Source: Neelides folsomi
Taxonomy: Eukaryota; Arthropoda; Collembola; Neelipleona; Neelidae
Reading direction: 5' to 3'
NCBI GenBank assembly: GCA_034687125.1
Contig: JAQGBZ010000141.1
Span: forward strand, 1 to 64,000
DNA: 64,000 nt
Position numbers and translations under genes: made by a program. The notes beneath the pieces were generated by a model. It saw only the letters and a program-made list of their open reading frames with translations. It was not told the DNA's origin and did no database searches. How positions within the stretch are numbered: the stretch's first letter is position 1; each line of letters begins with the position of its first letter. This document shows, in pieces, positions 49,856-64,000 of the stretch.

Positions 49856-51092
49856 TATTGCATCGATCAATACGCATTTTATCCAATCGTAAATGTAATA
49901 TTTAATATGAAAACAATTTTAAATACAAACATACACTTTAGCCAGTTATTAATTTACATTTTCCGTTTCACTCACAGACTAACAATAAATTTATTTAATA
50001 ATATCACTAATGGTAGAACTTAGGCGGGATTATATTGTCCTTTGTATGAGTCACTCACTCACATTGTCGAGGCACATTATGAAATTAGCCCAAATAATTT
50101 TGACCCATTGTATAAATATCCAATTTTGCGTAATTAAACAAAAACACAATAGTTATCCACATGTTTACACGCAACTAATAATTACACCATGTCAGGTATA
50201 TAGTCAATTTCGCATGAGGTGACGCTATGTGAGTCGTGAGCAGACCCCGTCGAGTCGTGAGATTTGAGTCACTTAATATCAGTTTCTAATTCGAATTAAT
50301 CTACAATTCACTTATTCACTTACTGAGAGTACTTAACCGGTCGACAGAGACCCGTTTCTCCGCTTGACACCAACAACTTCGATCGTTATTTAAACTATTC
50401 TTGGAGAGATCGGAGGGAAGACGGTCGACGGTTGCTGGTTGCTGTCGATGGAAGTGGATATAGGTTTAAGGCGCAAACTCGTGGTGGATTAGACCTCCTC
50501 CTACTTTTCCCCTTCCTTGCAATTATTTCCCTCAAACTTTTTCTTATCAAAATTTCTAAAACTCGACCTTTAACTTCAAAACCGTTAATTATTAACCGAG
50601 GGGAAATTTAACTAACGACAATTCCAGTTACGGTGACAAATCCGGAATACCGTCAGGGTTTCACTTACACAAATCACGAATTCGCATACCTTTAACTTAT
50701 TTTGGATAGGATGAAATGAAATTTCAACCCAACTTTTCATTTTCTCCCTTTCTTCTTCCAAACACCTCGGAGAAATTTTAAGGTGAAAATGAAAATTAAC
50801 TATTAATTTTAGGCGTTGCTTCAACAAAACTGTTGAATATTTCATATTAATTACTTTTGAATGTAATATTCCCAGTAAAAACACTTTGTTATTTTAAAAT
50901 TGGTCTCAATGATATCAAGTTGGGATTCTCAGCATCATAAATTACACATATTACGTAATTCAATTATTTTAAGTGTTAGTTAATGAATTATTTGGATAAC
51001 TTATTTGGTTTTTTTTACAGAAGGAACTACAATTCGAAAGATTGTCCTATCATTTTGAGGAACATTTGATTAATACCGACTGATTAGCTACA
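49856..51092. other. AT-rich interval and upstream region of the ABC transporter
   Basis: Contains a less AT-rich patch at about 50210-50600 that may hold the promoter or first exon of the ABCC gene; the TTTTTTTTACAG at about 51011-51020 resembles a 3' splice site opening its leader. No coding exon is supported. Confidence 0.45.
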
Positions 51093-57669
<6,577 letters not shown>

Positions 57670-60600
57670 ATTATTTATCAACTTAATATCTATTGAGACC
57701 ATTGGCATATTATGTTATCAAAATTTTAGGGCTTAATTATATATTAATGATAGGTTAGTTTTAAAAAGTTCCTTATTGTTGGATAGTTAAAAGTCGATTA
57801 CAATCAAAACTAACTTAAGTATTATAATTACATAATTACTAATATCAAATTCAATGTGAGGCAGAAATGATTATTGTTGAGTTGTTTTAGCTGAAATAAT
57901 TAATTACTTATTAGGATACATTTGTTTATTCAAAAAATCGAAGTACTAGCAAATTGAAATTATAGTCAGTGGAAAACTATTGTTAATATTATCTGTAGTT
58001 ACGAAGAATATATAGAATTTAGGTATAGAAATGTTATGTTTACTATTCAATTCAGGATCAAATCAACTGCAAATATGGTCAATCTGTACAAAGAGTGGAA
58101 TTACAAAATTTACAAATATTATGATGTAACATAAATATAAAAGTGGACATGAAAATGAAATTGTGATACATAATCGGCTAATCACGAGTTAAAAGTGATT
58201 TATACCTATCATTCTAATCAAACTAAAGCATTTGTCTCGGTTAAACTTAATCGTCTTTGTAATCTAGAAAAACGATTTATACAAAAAGTTGGCGAAGGGT
58301 GATTCACTTTATACTAAATGTTAGGATTAATTATGAGTTTTTATAATATGCTACCTGTAATACTTATTACTTTTTATAGAATTACAATAATTAATTAGTT
58401 TACGTAAAATAACTCAGGTAACATACGTACAGATACTTATACGAGTAGTTATAAGAATACTTATTTATTCATTTTTGTTTTATAGTCTTTAATTTCCTAG
58501 TTTGGTGTGCACAGCGATTGATTGCATGCTGATGATTGAGGAGATTTATTTTAGCATTTTTTCGCAAATTACTTAAAATCTCATATACTGCTTTATGGAA
58601 ACCTAACCAAATATCAACTAAATAGTTTAATTCTTACGTTTTTCTGTCATTTTAAAGCCGTATCTTGCTACATATATTGGTGTGTGTATACTTGTACACA
58701 AAGTATTATAAATTATTCGTTTGTGTTCAGATAATTATTGAGAATGTCAATATTGAATCGAATCAACAAAGGAAGAGTACAAGAATTGTAAAAATTAAAA
58801 ATTAATTGATTAAGCTCTTTCAAATCGCAGGATAATTCCATTAACAATTATGTTGTGTAATATATGGCACTTTTAGTCTTGCTTATGATATACATCATTA
58901 ACTATTTATTAGTGATCTCAGTTAGCTTAAACTTTTAAAACACTTTTAATTTATAAATATATTCCCATGTTACCCTTTATAACAGGCGCTGGTTATGAAT
59001 TTCAATATTACAATCATATTTATAAATGTAAAGGAAATTATTGATCAAATAGTGTAGCAATATTATTTATCTGCAAACCTCAATTTATCATATATTCTCA
59101 TTTTGGAAACTGTGTTCAATTTTTGGTAGTTAATGTTAACTAGATTTAATTTCAAATTGTTTCCGTTATTAACAATTGTTTGTAATTGTCTTAATTACGA
59201 ATATTTTAATATGTACTTTATTTCTTAATATTCATATTCACTTTCTAATGTTAACATGTATAGATTATTATCTAGTAAAATATTTGTTAATTTTTTATTC
59301 GTATATGTTTATTAAAGGTTGTCTTATAAATCGGATGACTTATCCATCAATGGATTGGATACAATGTAATTACAATATTTTGTGATAATAAATAAAAACA
59401 AAAGGATTTATCTTTATAATTTCATAAAGAATATCAATCATATAGTCATTTATTCGTGAGATTTGAATCTGACTACCAAGCTCTTCCCAAATCAAATCTC
59501 ATTTGATATTAATAAAAAGATATTCAACAAATATTAATGCTATATTAATATTTGTTGAATATCGCTATGATTAGACTAATGAGGTAAAACAAATTCTAAA
59601 CTTAACCTAACAAAACCCACTGAGCCCATTAGTACCTTTATGATTGTTACAACATTAGTAATAAATTTTCTTAAGCTTTATTTGAGAATTTATTAATCTT
59701 GATAATATTTAATAGTGTTGATTAACAGATTAAAGTTGATATAATTTTATTAGTAGGTATGTTACATAGAATTATTTTATGATTTGTAATATAAAGCATA
59801 CAAAATTTTTTCTCCACAATAGATGAAACTTATAAAAACAATTTATAATTGATCCACGTTTAATTAAATATTTACATCTCTACATAATACAATGTTTGAA
59901 TCAACTAAATATAAAATTATGCAATATACCATATGTATGTACCATATATAAAATATTCACTTTCATTTAGTTTTGATTGAGTAAAAAGAATTCGCTTTCA
60001 AAGATTCAAAGAATACGATTTGGATAAAATGAATCAAATTCTAAAACTAAAAACTTTTTAGTTGATTTTGAAAAAGGTACAAAGAATGAAGAATACAATG
60101 TCCATTACAATATCTATCTTGTATTTCGATTGCGATGTGATGATGTGTATTCTTATTACTTATGTCTATATTATACACTCTAATATGTATATAATTTATC
60201 ATATTTAATACATATTTAATGTATACTCTATGTTGTTGGTATAATGTATAATTCATGTTTGGTACAAAGACTTGACATTTGAATATTAAGTAAATATACC
60301 TTATACAATATTGCACATATCATATAGTAAATATTTCTATATAAACTTAACTTCAATGAAAGAAATGATAATAATTTGATTCAAAGAATTTATTTGTGAA
60401 TGGCTCTATAATATTCCACATATTTTAACAATAAGAACTTTTAATAGTAAAAGTTTTCTAATTTGCTGTTTCGAATTGATTTGAAGATTATTTCTTTCTT
60501 GTCTATCGCATAATAGAACTTTTCATTATTCAAAAGGATAAAAAAGAGGAAGTCTTTCGAGTTTACTTAATTGCAAATTCTATTAACAGTTATTTTATCC

Positions 60601-61085
60601 ATTCCTAATTAAGTATGTATAAGCTACTATAAATTTTAAATATAAGCAATCATGCAAAATATGAAGCCGTTTTAAAAATTGTTTACTTGGTTAGTTAGAT
60701 ATAATGTATTATAAATATAATAGATACCTACTTACATTAGATAGAGATGTGTTTTGTGATAGAAAGAGAAAGATGCGATTCGAATATATTGGTACCTACA
60801 TTAAGTATTTATATTCACAATTTGTTAACTATTGTATACATTTGAAGTTAATGCTGATTCTGCTACTTTCTAAATTACATATTTATATCTTTATTAGCTC
60901 CAACAAATTATATGTTGTTATTAAAGTATAGTAATAGTCATTATGTATGAAATATAGATATCATATATTATCATAGTTATACTATTTAATTTAGGCATTT
61001 GAATGCATTGTAATTAAAAGGTTAGCATTTTATATTTACCATGTTCAATTCTTTTAAACAGCTTTGATGTTTTTTATTCATGATC
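57670..61085. other. AT-rich intergenic DNA
   Basis: Downstream of ABCC5 there is 3.4 kb of AT-rich sequence without coding signal. It contains one perfect hairpin at 59519-59563, listed separately. Short open frames such as 59176-59385 and 60316-60047 have AT-driven composition only. Confidence 0.65.
59519..59563. repeat. Perfect inverted repeat, 20-bp arms and 5-base loop
   Basis: GATATTCAACAAATATTAAT (59519-59538) is followed after GCTAT by its exact reverse complement at 59544-59563. A 20-bp perfect palindrome with a tiny loop would extrude as a cruciform or fold in RNA. It is not flanked by an evident target duplication. Function unknown. Confidence 0.9.
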
Positions 61086-61380
61086 CTATTGTTGTCGTCC
61101 CTCGGTGGAAACAGAAATGGAAATGAGTCTTGGTGGAGGGGTTAGGGAAGTTCCACTCTGCCCCGGTCCTTCCGAATCCAACTTGGTGAGATCGAGAACT
61201 GCTTCATTCGCCACTGCGACGACTTGAACCGTTTCCTTCCCAGGAGTTTCATCCGGGCATTCGCTGAGCCGAATGGCGGGGAGTCCTTCAGACTCCTCTT
61301 CCGAATTTCCATGGTTGTCGCCCCCGCCGGCCCAACTCGGAGACTTCTCATGCTTCATCATGGATTTGAGGCTTCTTTCC
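61086..61380 (-). CDS. Probable last exon of an unidentified gene
   Basis: On the minus strand a 3' splice site (CTGACGTAG) at 61381 opens a frame that runs ERSLKSMMKHEKSPSW, then an acidic Ser/Gly/Pro-rich stretch, to a TAG at 61086. The composition (Glu, Ser, Pro, Gly with few hydrophobics) suggests a disordered cytoplasmic tail. The exon is GC-rich against AT-rich flanks. I cannot find the upstream exons within 61.4-64 kb and recognise no domain. The opposite strand is also open from 61348 (RLLSLRQSELYIREGVWFAI), so the strand is not certain. Confidence 0.35.
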
Positions 61381-63633
61381 CTACGTCAGAGTGAATTATA
61401 CATAAGGGAGGGAGTTTGGTTCGCGATCCTCCTAACTACTTTATTAGCCAATTGCCTCCAAGTAATTAAATCTGTAGTAATTGGCTTAGACGCGTCGCAT
61501 GTAAACTTTACATTTCCACTTCATTATGCATTAAATGAGAAGGATTCGCAAGGTCCTCACATAGGGCCAGATTCAATTTTGCGTCAAACTTGACATGGTC
61601 TGTAATCCCATTATTTCCTCATCCTGTTTTTCATATATTTATGTTTGATTCAGAGGAATTAACCACGGTTTGAAAATGGCTCTTATTGAATTATTCCACA
61701 CGGTTTATTAATGAAACTGGGGTTTCCGAGCTCTCAATGGGGCTCATTGGGTTGAATTATTTAGGCCTAATTGAATATCCCGATTGTACCTTTCTCTGAG
61801 GACGGCGGGCGGAGGGGAGCCAATGAGCCTAAGTGGAGAGCCAAGGGCCGAGGCGCCACGATGATGCACGGAGTCCCCTGTCCTCAAACTCCGCTCCACC
61901 TAATTGTAACAAGTGAGGGAGTCCAAGGGATGTTGAAAGGCCGAGTTCTTACGAGGATCTGACGTGGAGATGGGCGGGCTCCTTCTTCTCCCGAATGCCC
62001 TTTAGACTCGGGTCTTCGAGCTGGCTGCACTTTGGAGCCTTTAGGACCGAAGATTCGGCCCGAGCCTTAAGAAAGAGACAGTTGGTATTAAAATGTAGGA
62101 ATCCAATTTAAAATGCGAGCATGGGACTTGTGAGGTTTCCGGGGAAAATCTATTGTCGGGCCTAAGTCCGAACGGAATGATATGTTTTGTGGGGAATCGA
62201 TCGTGCGCTATGTGAGGTTTGGGCAGAACATGTGTCCAGAAAGACCTGTCACGTCGTTAAATAAGCGACAAGGCGGAGTGGGAGTCGATCGCCTTCCCCG
62301 TCTCCTCTTCTGTCCATCAATAATGTGTGATCGATTCTCCCCTGATCACCTTCCTTGCATTATTCAATAACTCGGTGCCTTGAGCTCGTGTGCACGCCGT
62401 TATTACAATACTCATCAAAGCCCACCTCTGATTCTCCCATTCAATTCCATGAAAGGGAGATGAGGAGATTCAAGGAGCCTGGCGACCCTTCCGCCACTTG
62501 AGGAACTCCGCAATAACCCAACTCCCAATTCAGCTTCTTCACCGCCCCTATCCAGAAGGGAGATTGAATGGGACCTTACATGGAAGGAAGCGACTGAGCC
62601 GTTGACAGAGTGACATTCAAAAGAATTCATACACCGTCGCCGAATACGTCGTTAGAGGAATGGAAGTTGAAAGGATCTTCCATTGTCTCCTCGTGAGACT
62701 GAAATGAAAAGTTGCGATATATAAAAGAAGCATGAGACGAGCTTTGCATTTTATCACGTCGGATTAAATTCTTTGACGAACTTGAAGAGGAGCTTATTAG
62801 GGTCTATATAATAAATACACTCCCTTGTTACTTCATGTCTAACTATTCAAGATTGGGGATGGGAAAAAGGTAGGATTGGGATTCGTAAACAAAGTTCCTC
62901 TTGAACCTTTTTCTCCTTTGGAGGATGGCCGTCGTAACGAAGAGACTCTTCACTCCCTGCTTATTATTAATGAGTGAGTATAATTAATCTCCACTTAAAA
63001 TGTTTAATTCGGAGTTGTTTGGCTGTTAGGCACTTGGGCAAATCCCTCGAAGGATTCTCTTGGAGAGATGTTGAGTCAAGTCCTTCATCACGAACTTCTT
63101 TCTCCGCACTACCCCTACTACACACATTACCCTATCTCTCCAAGTGAATTTTGAAAATTGAACAAAACTTCGCCCCCTCCAGGAATGAAGGAATAAATCG
63201 ATTTCTTTTTTATTATTTATTGACTCCAAGAAAATTCACATTTACATTAACAAATTAACAATGCATGTTATGTTTATCCATTGATTCCACCTGTATACAT
63301 ATACACATACAACATAGTGGTTTATTGGTACACTTTGGGAGTTAATATTTATTTTTATTACAATTCTGTGGGCTATTAGACATACATAGGTATTATAGCT
63401 GTTCAAAATTCTATCGTGTGTTACGTCATTGTTGGCTCAAATTACATATGTATTTCATTCCAATAATGAGTAATCTCACGCACATTGTTTCAAATAGTAC
63501 ATATACATTATATGCAAGTATAAAGTATAAGCCCAATTATTATTATACCTAACTTACATAACTATGTATATCTGAAATAACCAATATTGCCAATACACTG
63601 CTAAGATATTTTTGATCCAATTGTGCTTTAATA
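61381..63633. other. GC-richer block, then AT-rich DNA, no gene identified
   Basis: The stretch 61780-62760 is GC-richer, like the promoter and exon blocks elsewhere in the window, with open frames on both strands that match nothing I know. It could hold upstream exons or the promoter of the gene ending at 61086. From about 63180 the sequence is AT-rich with no signal. Confidence 0.35.
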
Positions 63634-63740
63634 CAGGGTGACCATTTTAATATGTTAGAGAAATGCATATGGTTGGTTAAAGTTATTACATACATAATAT
63701 GCCTTTCTCCCATAATAAATATATTAAAATGGTCACCCTG
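63634..63740. mobile_element. Tc1/mariner-type MITE (107 bp) flanked by TA
   Basis: The ends are perfect inverted repeats of 20 bases beginning CAGGGTGACCATTTTAA, and the inner part pairs imperfectly (GAGAAATGCATAT against ATATGCCTTTCTC), so almost the whole element folds into one hairpin. It is bounded by TA at 63632-63633 and 63741-63742, the target duplication of Tc1/mariner elements, whose termini commonly start CAGGGTG. There is no coding capacity. The intact ends suggest recent movement. Confidence 0.92.
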
Positions 63741-64000
63741 TAAGCTAAACTATTAAACATGGATAGGGTATGTAAAGCCTCCTAGAGTTCTGACGCACAA
63801 AAATTTTAGTTCTACAATTATGTCTGTATTAGTTGGCATAAATATTAGATTTGGTAATTTATAAGTTTTAAAATTAAATGTTTAGGTTATAAGGATATAG
63901 GTACACATACTTGTACAAATTAATATGATGCATGTTTCGGCAATGTTTCGGCTGGTTTTCCCAGTCCAATTCCCAAATGCGAAAATAAACCGTGAAAATG

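Overview
This is a 64 kb piece of an animal nuclear genome. Nearly every gene is split by GT-AG introns, and the intergenic DNA is very AT-rich. An arthropod is most likely: there is a gustatory receptor with the insect-type TY(x5)QF signature, an Hr78/NR2C nuclear receptor, and a WH2 protein resembling the arthropod thin-filament factor SALS. I place it as a non-dipteran hexapod or related arthropod (inference); I cannot name the species. I found no tRNA, rRNA, CRISPR or viral-type element.

Layout. 0-0.6 kb: 5' end of coronin (minus). 3.6-5.8 kb: an intron-containing BED-finger/hAT-derived gene (plus) that looks domesticated. 11.9-18.7 kb: a 693-residue, proline-rich, double-WH2, coiled-coil actin-binding protein (minus); its 3.6 kb intron contains a gustatory receptor gene on the opposite strand. 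19.6-20.2 kb: a non-autonomous hAT element with an exact 8-bp target duplication. 24.8-25.9 kb: RASL10-type small GTPase (minus), divergent from 27.4-31.9 kb, a tandem pair of two-pore potassium channels (plus), the second with a candidate stop-codon read-through tail. 33.1-34.5 kb: SIRT4 (plus). 35.8-37.5 kb: an unrecognised C2H2 protein with two hydrophobic segments (plus). 40.6-41.4 kb: LC3-type ATG8 (plus). 43.9-46.0 kb: Hr78 (minus). 46.5-48.5 kb: TRAIP-like RING protein (minus), head to head with COA5 at 48.9-49.3 kb (plus). 51.1-57.7 kb: a complete 26-exon ABCC5/MRP5 transporter (plus). 61.1-61.4 kb: a probable last exon of an unknown gene (minus). 63.6 kb: a 107-bp Tc1/mariner-type MITE.

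The gene structures were built by hand: exons were joined only where GT-AG sites and reading phase both agreed, and the joined phases close without error for ten genes. Two places resist this. The first junction of the gustatory receptor has no usable donor, and the last K2P exon has an in-frame UGA followed by 103 open codons.

The genes do not form one pathway. SIRT4 and COA5 are mitochondrial, the two K2P channels and ABCC5 act at membranes, and coronin and the WH2 protein act on actin. Composition falls into two regimes: genes between about 12 and 32 kb are GC-rich at third positions (several K2P introns are only 43-50 bp), whereas genes from 33 to 58 kb are AT-rich.
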